The notes under the pieces were generated by a model. The model searched no databases, was not told the origin of the DNA, and worked only from the letters and a program-made list of their open reading frames with translations. From assembly GCF_000368565.1 (NCBI RefSeq), contig NZ_KB849542.1, positions 73,258-137,257 on the forward strand: a stretch of 64,000 nt of DNA, written 5' to 3'. The position numbers were made by a program, and so were the translations under genes. Shown in pieces: positions 1 through 9,513 of this stretch; position 1 is the first letter of the stretch; each line of letters begins with the position of its first letter. The DNA is from Acinetobacter gerneri DSM 14967 = CIP 107464 = MTCC 9824 (GTDB taxonomy: Bacteria; Pseudomonadota; Gammaproteobacteria; Pseudomonadales; Moraxellaceae).

Positions 1-2160
1 CCATCAGGATTTGTCGTTGGGGTAACAAGCGTGTTTTTACCTGCAATGACAGTTGATTTTGCGGCTTTGGCCGTTGTATCAATCGCTTGAATTGCATCAT
101 TAACATTATCTTTGCCTGTACCGCCAATGTTCGATGTAGTCACAGTGCCATCAGGATTTACGGCAGCATTACCACCGATCACCGTTTTAAAGCTATCCGA
201 TACGCCGTAAAGCTGACTGCCATTGATCGCATCTTTAGAGTCGCTTGCTACTGTACCCGCAGTTAAACCTGTAATTTTTCCAGTTGTTGCATCGGCACGG
301 ATTGCACCGACGGTGACGGAGTTAAAATCAACATCATCTGCAGTTTCAACTTTATATTCAGTTGAGCCATCAGGATTTGTACTTGGCGTAACAAGGGTAT
401 TTTTACCTGCAATCACTGTTGATTTTGCGGCTTTGGCGGTTGTATCAATCGCTTGGATTGCATCATTGACATTGTCTTTACCTGTGCCACCGATGTTGGA
501 TGTGGTTACAGTGCCGTCTGGATTTACAGCAGCATTACCACCGATCACCGTTTTAAAGCTATCCGATACGCCATAAAGCTGACTGCCGTTGATTGCATCT
601 TTTGAATCACTTGCTACTGCACCAGCAGTTAAACCTGTGATCTTGCCTGAGCTTGCATCGGCACGGATTGCACCCACTGTGACTGAATTAAAGTCAACAT
701 CATCTGCTGTTTCGACTTTATATTCGGTTGAGCCATCAGGATTTGTGGTTGGTGTCACAAGTGTATTTTTACCTGCAATCACTGTTGATTTTGCGGCTTT
801 GGCGGTTGTATCAATGGCTTGGATTGCATCATTGACATTGTCTTTACCTGTGCCACCGATGTTTGATGTAGTCACTGTGCCGTCTGGGTTCACTGCAGCA
901 TTACCACCAATCACAGTTTTAAAGCTATCCGATACACCATAAAGCTGACTGCCATTGATCGCATCTTTTGAATCGCTTGCCACTGTACCCGCAGTCAAAC
1001 CTGTGATTTTACCTGAGCTTGCATCGGCACGGATTGCACCCACTGTGACGGAGTTAAAATCAACATCATCTGCGGTTTCGACTTTGTATTCGGTTGAACC
1101 ATCTGGGTTTGTGCTTGGCGTTACAAGCGTGTTTTTACCTGCAATGACAGTTGATTTTGCAGCTTTTGCCGTTGTATCAATGGCTTGGATTGCATCATTG
1201 ACGTTGTCTTTACCTGTGCCACCGATGTTGGATGTAGTTACAGTACCATCAGGATTTACTGCTGCATTACCACCGATCACCGTTTTAAAGCTATCCGATA
1301 CACCATAAAGCTGACTGCCATTGATCGCATCTTTTGAATCACTTGCTACTGTTCCTGCAGTTAAACCTGTGATCTTGCCTGTAGTTGCGTCAGCATTAAT
1401 TGAGCCAACAGTTAATGAACTTGCTGTCACAGAGTTGAAATCTACATCATCTGCTGTTTCAACTTTATATTCAGTTGATCCATCTGGATTGGTGCTTGGC
1501 GTTACAAGGGTGTTTTTACCTGAAATCACTGTTGATTTTGCGGCTTTGGCCGTTGTATCAATGGCTTGAATCGCATCATTGACATTGTCTTTGCCAGTGC
1601 CGCCAATGTTTGATGTAGTTACAGTACCATCAGGATTTACTGCTGCATTACCACCAATCACCGTTTTAAAGCTGTCTGAGACACCATAAAGCTGACTACC
1701 GTTGATTGCATCTTTTGAATCGCTTGCCACTGTACCTGCAGTCAAGCCTGTGATCTTGCCTGTGCTTGCATCGGCATTAATTGAACCGACAGTTAATGAA
1801 CTTGCTGTTACAGAGTTAAAATCAACATCATCTGCTGTTTCGACTTTATATTCGGTTGAACCATCAGGATTTGTGGTTGGCGTAACTAAGGTGTTTTTAC
1901 CTGCAACCACGGTTGATTTTGCAGCTTTGGCAGTTATATCAATGGCTTGGATTGCATCATTGACATTGTCTTTGCCTGTACCACCAATGTTTGAGGTAGT
2001 TACAGTGCCGTCTGGATTCACTGCAGCATTACCACCAATCACAGTTTTAAAGCTGTCTGAGACACCATAAAGCTGACTGCCATTGATCGCATCTTTAGAG
2101 TCGCTTGCTACTGTACCAGCAGTTAAACCTGTGATTTTTCCAGTTGTTGCATCGGCAACT
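1..2160 (-). repeat. Tandem 366/381-bp coding repeats in the adhesin stalk
   Basis: On the plus strand, near-identical units begin at about 223, 589, 955, 1321, 1702 and 2083. Spacing is therefore 366, 366, 366, 381 and 381 bp, and a further unit runs off the left edge. The two longer units carry a 15-bp in-frame insertion near 1394 and 1775, adding five residues after the neck (around ASSLTVGSINADA). Each unit encodes a neck (DAINGSQLY), a linker with NPDGTVTTSNIGG, and a second NPDGSTEYKVETADD segment. Copies differ mainly by scattered, often synonymous, changes. Such arrays expand and contract by recombination, so the copy number in an assembly may be wrong. Confidence 0.95.
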
Positions 2161-5100
2161 ATCGTTCCAACCTTTAACCCACTTGCGGTTAAGTTGACAT
2201 CATTACCAATGGCCACACCATCATTATTTACAAGAGTTTGGCCAACTTTTAAACTACCTGTATCACCAAGATCAACATCTTTAGCCAACGCAATATTGAG
2301 ATTGCCATTAGCATCAGAATTGACACCAATGTTGCCTGAGGTTAATTCTCCCGTTGCTCCACCCAAAACACTGAGCGTTTCACCGAGATTTTTATGTACA
2401 GTTGTCGCATTATCCGCAACATAGTTTGTTCCAGCATTACTCAGACCATTTGTAACTGCAAACAATTGTGAACCATTAACAGCATCTGTACTTGTTGCAC
2501 TTACATTACCTGCTGCAACATTTATAATTTGGCGCTCGGTTCCTTTACCACCGACACTCACCACACCACTTGCTACTGAACCTTTACCTGCAAAATTTTG
2601 ATTTAGTCCCGCAATAACCATACCTGTTTCTACGGTTGCTGCTCGGTCAGTCGTCGCATTCCCCAATAACACACTATTATCTTGAGTCGATTTAATCGAG
2701 TTACCTACTGCCACTGTATTTTTATTTGCAACATTTGCGCTGGCACCTATGCCAATTGAATTAGCTCCTGCCACATTCGCCTGTCCCCCCATAGCAATCG
2801 AATTTGTACCCGTTGCCTTTGTTGCAGATCCAAGTATGCCTGCTCCACCAATAGCAATGGCTGAACTACCTGTTGCTTGCGCACCATTCCCTTGTGATGC
2901 TGCACCACCTAAAGCAACACTTCCAGTACCTGATGAAGTTGAATTATTACCTAATGAGACGGAACCTATTCCAGATGAATTACTAAATGAACCGAGTGCT
3001 GTTCCGTAACCAAAAGTACCTGTAGTTGCCTTGTATCCTACAGCTACGCTGTAACCGCCCTCAAGTATACTACTATAATTACCCGGCGCATTTGCCATAT
3101 AGCCAAGTGCTGTTCCGTTATACCCAGCATTACTGTTATAACCTACCGCAACGCCATGTACACCGGCATTATTTGATCCACCGCCACCCGCACCAGAACC
3201 GACATTACCACCACCAATCGCAACCCCATATTCACCCGTTACGCTCGAATTGTTACCCAGTGCAACACCCCAATACCCTTCTCCAGTTCCTGCTGTATTT
3301 TTTGCATTTACAGAGGCACCACTACCAATTGCAATACCTGATAAAGTTTGTACGTTAGCGTCACTACCAATCGCTATTGAATTGTTGGCACTTGCCGCAA
3401 TTGCACCATTACCCATTGCAATACCATTTGTCGCACTCGCTGTACTATTCACACCTGCAGCCAATGCATTAGTACCTGTCGCACCATCATTGTTATAATT
3501 TGAACCCTGAGTTCCACCATCATTCACACTGTAATAATGCGTTTCTTGCGCCTTAAGTTGAGCTAAATTTACCGCATCTGTATCAGCCTGACCTGCAGCC
3601 ACATTTTCGATTTTATTAGATGATGCATCCAAACCTTGCGCTGTAACCTTACCAGCAAAAACAGGAGCATCGACAACATCATATTTATACGTTTTGCTTA
3701 CAGGATCAAATGTGGCTTTGGTATTTTTACCATCAGCCATATTTAAAGTGCTTCCCAAAGGTAGATTTGTTGCTGTGCCACCATTCACAGCAAAATTTAA
3801 CCCTTTATTGGCTGTCGTTAATGCAGTATCAGCAGTCGTTTTAACGATTCCAATGGCACCATCAATTGTAGAAGATGTGGTTCCACCGATATTTTTTGCA
3901 GTCATTTCTCCTGTTCCAGAGTCAATCATTGCACTCGGACCGATAAGATCAGCTAAATTACTTTGTGCAGCATAGAGTTGTGATCCATTTACAGCATCTT
4001 TGCTTTGTGCTGTGATTAGACCATCACCAACATTAGCAATATACAATCCTGCCGCATCTATACCAGTAGCAGTAAAGCTTGGACCATTTGTAATGCTCAA
4101 CCCTTCTGAATTAACTAATGTGTCGCCAACAGCCACACTACCATTTTCTGTTAAATCAATATTTTTATTTAAATTAACTGCAATTTCAGCATTATTATCT
4201 GTACCCGTTTGCTGAACAGCTACGTTATTATCACCAGTAAATTTGACTGAGCCACCAGGTCCAATATTGGCAGGTGTCGTCCCATCAGTCGCTGTCCAAC
4301 CTGAAGATGCCAATGTTTTCACAGCTTTTAACTGTGCAAGGTTTACAGCATCAGTGTCTTGACTCCCCGCCGCTACGCCTGTGATTTGACGGGTAATATT
4401 ATTTGCACTGTCTCCAATAGACACAGCACCTGCTGTACTTTTCCAAGTACTAGTCGTATCAGTAGAAGCTGCTGAGGTTTTCGGATCATACCCCGCAGCT
4501 CCTGCCGCTGTATTTGATACAGAACTTGCACCTAATGCCACGCCTTTGTCCACAGATACATTTGTAGCATTACCTAGCGCAGTAGTGTTATCTCCCAGAG
4601 CAACTGCCGTGTTACCTAGTGCAACAGCGTTGGCACCAAGACCAGCTGCCCCTCGTCCTACAGCAACAGCATTCTCACCTTGAGTAAATGCAAATAAACC
4701 AGTTGCTACAGAATTTGTTCCAACAGCATTGGCACTACCGATCGCAATTGCATAATCTGCTGAATTTGAACCATCACCTATTGCAACTGAATTAAATCCA
4801 GCACTCGTGTTGTAGCCAACAGCAACCGCATTATCTTTTGCAACACCGTTGGCACCTATTGCTACGCCGCCATTTAAACTAGAATTATTATAACCAATGG
4901 CTACACTGCTTCTATTATTAAAATTTTGATTTACAGCAGTATTATTATTTCCAAGTACAACTTCATTACCAATCCCCTTGGTGCTGGAATTACTACCAAC
5001 AACGATACCTCCAGCCGCTTTTGAATTACTACCAATGGCGATATCACCAGTTGTCGGTCCATTTATTGGTGTTAATACTGTCTCAGCATTTACATTTGAA

Positions 5101-5987
5101 CCTATGGCAACTCCATTTTCACTATTACTAACTGCACCTACACCTGAAGCAATGGCATTTTTACCTGTTGCACCATCATTATTATAATTTGCACCAGTGC
5201 TGCCATTATCATTCACACTATAATAGTGAGTTTGTTGTGCCTTAAGTTGCGCCACATTTACAGCATCATTCGGTGCGACACCATTTGCAACATTTGAAAT
5301 AACTTGATTGCTTGCATCGAAGCCTTGTGCTGTCACTTTCCCAGCAAAATTTGGCGCATCAACTACGCTATATTGATATGATTTTGTTGAAGAATTATAA
5401 GTTGCTGTAGTATTTTTCCCATTAGAAAAATCAACCGTTCCACCCAAAGGGATATTACTAGGATTTGCACCATTTGTAGAAAAATTCAAACCTAAATTTG
5501 CAGTTTTCAGCGCGTTATCAGCTGTTGTTTTAACAAAGCTGATCGCATCATCAATCGTATTTTGATTTGTTCCTGCAACATTTCGAACAGTAATCTCACC
5601 CGTATTAGAATCTATAAGTGCTGATTTACCAATCGCTGTCGCAACATTACTCATCGAATTGTAGAGTTGAGAGCCATTAATTCCGTCTTGACTCGAAGCT
5701 GTGACCAGACCATCAGCTAAATTTGCAAGATACAAACCATTTGCATCAAAAACCTCTCTGGACAATGTTGGGCCATTTTCAATATATAAGCCATCACCCG
5801 CTATAATCGAAGTACCATTTGAGTCCGTGATAGCCATCTCAGCATGGCTTAATTGCACTGCACTTAAAACTAAAATGCCACCAACAACCGTCACTTTACT
5901 GCTTTTTTTTCCAGCTTTAGCGAGTTCGGAGACAACGACCCAAACACCTAAAGCCTTGTTCCATACAATTTTATATACCTTATTCAT
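1..5987 (-). CDS. Trimeric autotransporter adhesin (YadA/Ata-like), N-terminal part; 3' end beyond window
   Basis: Surface adhesin of the type V-c family, in which three chains form a stalk and head anchored by a C-terminal beta-barrel. The frame is open from ATG 5987 to the window edge (about 1995 codons), with a Shine-Dalgarno GAGGAA just upstream. Residues 1-49 form an extended signal peptide (ESPR): it starts MNKVYKIVWNKALG and ends in a hydrophobic stretch and SHA. The chain then alternates stalk segments with DAVNGSQLY or DAVNxAQLK neck motifs and YadA-type head repeats (SxAIGxxA) at about 4500-5190 and 2700-3500. From about 2160 down to 1 it consists of near-identical 122-127-residue repeats. 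The membrane anchor is not in the window. Ata of A. baumannii is the closest type I know, but orthology cannot be judged from the repeats alone. Confidence 0.93.
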   Translation of the reverse strand, partial: MNKVYKIVWNKALGVWVVVSELAKAGKKSSKVTVVGGILVLSAVQLSHAEMAITDSNGTSIIAGDGLYIENGPTLSREVFDANGLYLANLADGLVTASSQDGINGSQLYNSMSNVATAIGKSALIDSNTGEITVRNVAGTNQNTIDDAISFVKTTADNALKTANLGLNFSTNGANPSNIPLGGTVDFSNGKNTTATYNSSTKSYQYSVVDAPNFAGKVTAQGFDASNQVISNVANGVAPNDAVNVAQLKAQQTHYYSVNDNGSTGANYNNDGATGKNAIASGVGAVSNSENGVAIGSNVNAETVLTPINGPTTGDIAIGSNSKAAGGIVVGSNSSTKGIGNEVVLGNNNTAVNQNFNNRSSVAIGYNNSSLNGGVAIGANGVAKDNAVAVGYNTSAGFNSVAIGDGSNSADYAIAIGSANAVGTNSVATGLFAFTQGENAVAVGRGAAGLGANAVALGNTAVALGDNTTALGNATNVSVDKGVALGASSVSNTAAGAAGYDPKTSAASTDTTSTWKSTAGAVSIGDSANNITRQITGVAAGSQDTDAVNLAQLKAVKTLASSGWTATDGTTPANIGPGGSVKFTGDNNVAVQQTGTDNNAEIAVNLNKNIDLTENGSVAVGDTLVNSEGLSITNGPSFTATGIDAAGLYIANVGDGLITAQSKDAVNGSQLYAAQSNLADLIGPSAMIDSGTGEMTAKNIGGTTSSTIDGAIGIVKTTADTALTTANKGLNFAVNGGTATNLPLGSTLNMADGKNTKATFDPVSKTYKYDVVDAPVFAGKVTAQGLDASSNKIENVAAGQADTDAVNLAQLKAQETHYYSVNDGGTQGSNYNNDGATGTNALAAGVNSTASATNGIAMGNGAIAASANNSIAIGSDANVQTLSGIAIGSGASVNAKNTAGTGEGYWGVALGNNSSVTGEYGVAIGGGNVGSGAGGGGSNNAGVHGVAVGYNSNAGYNGTALGYMANAPGNYSSILEGGYSVAVGYKATTGTFGYGTALGSFSNSSGIGSVSLGNNSTSSGTGSVALGGAASQGNGAQATGSSAIAIGGAGILGSATKATGTNSIAMGGQANVAGANSIGIGASANVANKNTVAVGNSIKSTQDNSVLLGNATTDRAATVETGMVIAGLNQNFAGKGSVASGVVSVGGKGTERQIINVAAGNVSATSTDAVNGSQLFAVTNGLSNAGTNYVADNATTVHKNLGETLSVLGGATGELTSGNIGVNSDANGNLNIALAKDVDLGDTGSLKVGQTLVNNDGVAIGNDVNLTASGLKVGTIVADATTGKITGLTAGTVASDSKDAINGSQLYGVSDSFKTVIGGNAAVNPDGTVTTSNIGGTGKDNVNDAIQAIDITAKAAKSTVVAGKNTLVTPTTNPDGSTEYKVETADDVDFNSVTASSLTVGSINADASTGKITGLTAGTVASDSKDAINGSQLYGVSDSFKTVIGGNAAVNPDGTVTTSNIGGTGKDNVNDAIQAIDTTAKAAKSTVISGKNTLVTPSTNPDGSTEYKVETADDVDFNSVTASSLTVGSINADATTGKITGLTAGTVASDSKDAINGSQLYGVSDSFKTVIGGNAAVNPDGTVTTSNIGGTGKDNVNDAIQAIDTTAKAAKSTVIAGKNTLVTPSTNPDGSTEYKVETADDVDFNSVTVGAIRADASSGKITGLTAGTVASDSKDAINGSQLYGVSDSFKTVIGGNAAVNPDGTVTTSNIGGTGKDNVNDAIQAIDTTAKAAKSTVIAGKNTLVTPTTNPDGSTEYKVETADDVDFNSVTVGAIRADASSGKITGLTAGAVASDSKDAINGSQLYGVSDSFKTVIGGNAAVNPDGTVTTSNIGGTGKDNVNDAIQAIDTTAKAAKSTVIAGKNTLVTPSTNPDGSTEYKVETADDVDFNSVTVGAIRADATTGKITGLTAGTVASDSKDAINGSQLYGVSDSFKTVIGGNAAVNPDGTVTTSNIGGTGKDNVNDAIQAIDTTAKAAKSTVIAGKNTLVTPTTNPD
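3480..5830 (-). repeat. Duplicated stalk-neck-head module within the adhesin
   Basis: Two segments about 1690 bp apart encode the same series of motifs: a DGLYI or EGLSI start, a DAxGLYxANxxDGLxTAxS stretch, a GSQLY neck, a TGE(I/M)T strand, VKTTAD, GLNF, DAPxFAGKVTAQG, a second neck (DAVNxAQLKAQ) and then HYYSVND with YNNDGATG leading into head repeats. The N-terminal copy spans roughly 5190-5800 and the second roughly 3490-4110. Protein similarity is clear but DNA identity is much lower than in the 366-bp array, so this looks like an older duplication. Confidence 0.8.
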
Positions 5988-6027
5988 GGGGGAATTCCTC
6001 AAAACATCACTTTTTATTCTGTGATTT

Positions 6028-6055
6028 AATATAGATTGTTGTGTTAAAGTGTGAA
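6028..6055 (-). promoter_or_regulatory. Candidate sigma-70 promoter of the adhesin gene
   Basis: Reading the minus strand, TTCACA (6055-6050) and TATATT (6033-6028) are separated by 16 bp and would start transcription about 35 bases before the ATG at 5987. This is a motif match only. The rest of the 345-bp gap between the adhesin and the next gene (5988-6332) is very AT-rich; apart from the hairpin at 6280-6312 nothing else was recognised. Confidence 0.35.
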
Positions 6056-6279
6056 CTTGTTATTGTTTTAGGATAGTTTATGTTTATTCTTTGAGCAATT
6101 AATATTTGAATAATTATTAAAATATTTTATAGATTAAGTTAACAAATACTTATCTTTTTGAATGGAATAATTAAATAAGAAACTGTGTTGGTGAGTATTT
6201 TACGTAGAATAGTCAAATTATTAGGATGACTTTTAATATATTTTTATTATTTTCACATAATTTTTCTAATAATATAAGT

Positions 6280-6312
6280 AAAAGTATAGATTTAGCTTAA
6301 ATCTATACTTTT
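6280..6312 (-). terminator. Hairpin, probable terminator of the DadA-like gene
   Basis: A perfect 15-bp inverted repeat (AAAAGTATAGATTTA and its complement) has a 3-base loop and lies 20 bp past the stop codon at 6333. The stem is AT-rich and the following minus-strand bases are U-rich but interrupted, so termination strength is uncertain. Confidence 0.6.
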
Positions 6313-6332
6313 AAATTTTTATTTATAATATT

Positions 6333-7577
6333 TCAAAGTGGATGAACAGAAGCTATTTTTTCACTAATCATCGCTGCGGTTGCCGCAGACAATGTCCACC
6401 CTAGATGACCATGACCTGTATTATAAAAAATACGTTCATTTTTACCTTGCCGTACCACAGGCATCATATTGGGCATCATTGGACGTAACCCCGCCCAAGG
6501 CACACAACTTTTAGTTGAAATATTAAAGTTACGATTTGCCCAATCAATCAGAGGTTGGATTCGATCTGCCCGAATATCCCGATTATAGCCATTAAATTCG
6601 GCAGTACCTGCTATACGTAAGCGATCTTTACCCAATCGTGAAGTCACAATTTTTGCGCTTTCATCCAACAAGCTCACCCACGGCGCGACATCAACACTGT
6701 GTTGATCTAACAGATTGATCGTAATCGAATATCCCTTTACAGGATAAACATTGATTCGTTCACCTAATTGATGCGACAACTGATAACTCCCCACACCACC
6801 ACAAACCAAGACAGCATCAGCTTGCAGAGTTTCAATTTGCTCTGCATCTGACTGCATGTTCTCTATACTTGCTTGATATTGGATTGAAACTGCGTGCTCT
6901 TGTTTTTTTATATCCATCACGTCATAGCCAAATAAATATTTAACGCCTAGACGCTCTGCTACTTTTGCCAATGCCACAGTAAATTTATGAATATCACCCG
7001 TTGCATCTTTTGGACAATAAAACCCAGCATAATATTTTCCTGTCAAAGCAGGTTCTATTTGCTTGATCTCATCTGCGCTGACTGCATGACGTTCTAAACC
7101 ACCACTACACAATAGATCATTGACTTGGGTCGCAATTTTAAAATCATTTTCATTATGGTAAAAATGTAAAATCCCACGTTTTTCCAAATCAAACTGAATA
7201 TTTTCTTGTTCAGCAATTTGAAATAATCGTTCTCGTGCCAGCAATGCAAGACGCACTGTTTCTCTTGTATTTTCTTGGTAATGCTTAATTTGCCCCAAGA
7301 ACTCAACCAACCATGCATATTTATGTAAATCAAACGAAGGATTGAGCAATAAAGGTGCATCTTTTCTTGCCATCCACTTAATGCCTTTCAGTACAGTTGA
7401 TTTTTGATTCCAGACTTCTGCATTACATGCAGACAACTGCCCACCATTGGCAAATGAGGTTTCCATGGCAGGATAAAGATGCCGATCGATGACAGTGACT
7501 TGATAACCTTTTTTTATCAACTCATAGGCGGAGGTCACTCCAGTAATCCCAGATCCAACAATCACAATATGACACAT
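6333..7577 (-). CDS. DadA-family FAD-dependent amino acid dehydrogenase under a glycine riboswitch
   Basis: FAD-dependent oxidoreductase of the D-amino acid dehydrogenase/oxidase (DAO) fold, 414 aa. It has the N-terminal dinucleotide-binding motif GSGITG and the ETSFANGGQ segment typical of DadA. Near the C-terminus are the YNTGHGHLGWT and GLRPMMP motifs that close the FAD site. It is clearly divergent from the neighbouring dadA: ISPGY becomes LSACN and the substrate region differs. The start at 7577 is preceded by AAGGAG at good spacing. An upstream in-frame extension to 7664 would run through the riboswitch aptamer and is rejected. The tandem glycine riboswitch suggests the substrate is glycine or a close relative (sarcosine or a D-amino acid such as D-alanine). 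That is inference from context; the fold alone does not fix the substrate. Confidence 0.88.
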   Translation of the reverse strand: MCHIVIVGSGITGVTSAYELIKKGYQVTVIDRHLYPAMETSFANGGQLSACNAEVWNQKSTVLKGIKWMARKDAPLLLNPSFDLHKYAWLVEFLGQIKHYQENTRETVRLALLARERLFQIAEQENIQFDLEKRGILHFYHNENDFKIATQVNDLLCSGGLERHAVSADEIKQIEPALTGKYYAGFYCPKDATGDIHKFTVALAKVAERLGVKYLFGYDVMDIKKQEHAVSIQYQASIENMQSDAEQIETLQADAVLVCGGVGSYQLSHQLGERINVYPVKGYSITINLLDQHSVDVAPWVSLLDESAKIVTSRLGKDRLRIAGTAEFNGYNRDIRADRIQPLIDWANRNFNISTKSCVPWAGLRPMMPNMMPVVRQGKNERIFYNTGHGHLGWTLSAATAAMISEKIASVHPL

Positions 7578-7614
7578 AGCACACTCCTTGAAATATGATC
7601 TTCCAACGTATGCC

Positions 7615-7808
7615 CCATCTGTCTCTTGTACCTGAGAGTTTCGATATAAATTTATAAATTTCAAATCTATACCATCCCCTTCGGTGAGCTATTAATCTAT
7701 AAAAAAACAGCTACTCTCCAGATTTTGGTCATGAATACAGTCCTTTTGCCTGAGAGTTTCCGGGGTCGTTGCTCCTTCGGCGAGTGTTTAGCACTGCTCT
7801 CCTGCATT
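7615..7808 (-). promoter_or_regulatory. Tandem glycine riboswitch (two gcvT-type aptamers)
   Basis: Read on the minus strand, the first aptamer (about 7808-7735) has GGAGAG, then CGCCGAAGGAGCAA, then ACTCTCAGGCAAAAGGAC. The second (about 7722-7618) has GGAGAG, CACCGAAGGGGATG, then ACTCTCAGGTACAAGAGACAG. These are the conserved cores of the two-aptamer glycine riboswitch, joined by a short linker. About 40 bases separate the second aptamer from the start codon at 7577. That stretch holds the AAGGAG site but no terminator hairpin with a U tract, so control of translation is more likely than attenuation. Known elements of this class usually switch on glycine catabolism or export. Confidence 0.93.
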
Positions 7809-7947
7809 CATTTTGTGTTTTTATTGCACACTCTTTCTCAAATATATCGCTATTTTATGAACAATTGATGATGAACTATGGAGCAATAAATATGCCATCT
7901 ATTCAACTTCATAAGCCCAAATGCTAAATTTAACGATATTTTCCTAG

Positions 7948-9213
7948 TTAAGATTTTGAAATATAACGACTTACATCCAAATCATCTGCTTGAATTTTTG
8001 GTGTTTGATTTGAGATCAAATCTGCCAATAACTGTGCAGAACCACAAGACATTGTCCAGCCTAGCGTTCCATGCCCTGTATTGGTATATAAATTTGTATA
8101 TTTGGTTTTACCGACGATCGGTGTGCCATCAGGAGTTGCTGGACGTAAACCTGTCCAAAAATTTGCATTACTCATATCGCTTGCCAATGGGAACAATTGT
8201 TGTAAAACCATCAACAACGTCTCCTCACGACCTTGCTCTAATGAATAATCAAATCCAGATATTTCCGCCATACCACCTACACGAATACGTTCATCAAAAC
8301 GTGTTAAGGCAATTTTATAGGTTTCATCCAAAATAGTTGAAACGGGTGACAATTCTGGATTTGAAATCTGAGTAGTGATCGAATAGCCTTTCAAAGGATA
8401 AACTGGCGCTTCGATATCCAATTGATGCAACATTTCATGGCTAAAACTTCCTGTCGCCATCACATAAATATCGCCTTTGACTGTACGACCATCTTTGAGT
8501 TTGACCGCAGTTATTTTATCTAGTTGTTTTTCTACACTTTCAATAGTTGAATTAAATAAAAAATTTACGCCTTGCTTGGCAGCGAGCTCCGCCAATTCGG
8601 TTGTAAATTTTTGACAATCTCCCGTCTGATCATTGGGAAGTCTTAAGCCTCCAACAAAGTCCACTGTCGCTTGCAATAATGCAGGCTCTGCTTGTATCAC
8701 CCCTTTTTTATCCAACAGCTCATACGGTACGCCTTCTTCTTTTAATACGGCTATATCTTTCTCAGCAGCATCTAATTGTTGTTGTTTTCTAAAAAGTTGT
8801 AGAGTACCCAGTTGTCTTTCATCAAAATGGATCCCTGTTTCTGCACGCAATTCATTCAAACAATCACGGCTATATTCGGACAAGCGCACCATTCGTTCTT
8901 TATTGATTTTATAACGGTGAGTATTACACTCAGCCAGCATTTGTACCATCCAATGATACTGATAAAAATCGCCAGTCAATTTGATCGAAAGTGGTGCATG
9001 ATGTTGAAATAGCCATTTGAATGCTTTTAAAGGCACACCGGGCGCTGCCCACGGTGATGCATAACCTGGAGAAATTTGACCTGCATTGGCAAAACTGGTT
9101 TCTAGAGCAACGCCCGGTTGACGGTCAATCACAGTGACTTCATGACCTGCTTTATTGAGATAATATGCTGTAGTCGTTCCAATGACCCCTGCACCCATTA
9201 CGATTATATGCAT
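7948..9213 (-). CDS. dadA: D-amino acid dehydrogenase, small subunit
   Basis: Quinone-linked flavoenzyme that oxidises D-alanine and other D-amino acids to the keto acid plus ammonia at the inner membrane. At 421 aa it is close to E. coli DadA (432). It follows DadA almost throughout: GAGVIG at residues 7-12, [62 protein letters not shown], and a C-terminal [14 protein letters not shown] Shine-Dalgarno-like AAGG lies just before the ATG. The usual partners lrp and alanine racemase (dadX) are not beside it. Instead it sits upstream, in the same orientation, of the riboswitch-controlled paralogue, with 139 bp between its stop and the aptamers, so the two are probably transcribed separately. Confidence 0.93.
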   Translation of the reverse strand: MHIIVMGAGVIGTTTAYYLNKAGHEVTVIDRQPGVALETSFANAGQISPGYASPWAAPGVPLKAFKWLFQHHAPLSIKLTGDFYQYHWMVQMLAECNTHRYKINKERMVRLSEYSRDCLNELRAETGIHFDERQLGTLQLFRKQQQLDAAEKDIAVLKEEGVPYELLDKKGVIQAEPALLQATVDFVGGLRLPNDQTGDCQKFTTELAELAAKQGVNFLFNSTIESVEKQLDKITAVKLKDGRTVKGDIYVMATGSFSHEMLHQLDIEAPVYPLKGYSITTQISNPELSPVSTILDETYKIALTRFDERIRVGGMAEISGFDYSLEQGREETLLMVLQQLFPLASDMSNANFWTGLRPATPDGTPIVGKTKYTNLYTNTGHGTLGWTMSCGSAQLLADLISNQTPKIQADDLDVSRYISKS

Positions 9214-9513
9214 AAAGCACCTTCAGTATCTTGAGTTATAAAATGTTCTAGGTTGTTATGACTATGCCGACTGAAAAACAGGGTTCTAATTTTGCTTAAA
9301 AATAATTCGATGTTATAAAATTAGCATGAATAATTGATTATTGTAATATCTGTTTTAGCACTTTTTCTTTACACTTAGCACATAAAAATAAGGCTCTAAT
9401 CAACCTAATTGTTGTCTTTATCTTATTAAATGGACTTTTAGAATCATTTCAGAACTTAAAAGCCCTTATTCGATTAGAATTATTTAAAATAATAAAATCA
9501 ATAATTCGGTAAA
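9214..9513. other. Intergenic region upstream of dadA
   Basis: 300 bp of AT-rich sequence between the dadA start and the ispD stop. It should hold the dadA promoter. No confident promoter, operator, terminator or small gene was recognised. Confidence 0.5.

Noticed and set aside
223..5187. Several plus-strand open frames of 70-120 codons, some repeated every 366 bp
   Set aside because: They are the antisense of the adhesin repeats. The minus-strand frame is continuous, carries family motifs and a ribosome-binding site; the plus-strand frames have neither.
7578..7664. N-terminal extension of the DadA-like protein by 29 residues
   Set aside because: The extension would be encoded by the second glycine aptamer and the leader. 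ATG 7577 has a strong Shine-Dalgarno sequence and begins the FAD-binding motif directly.
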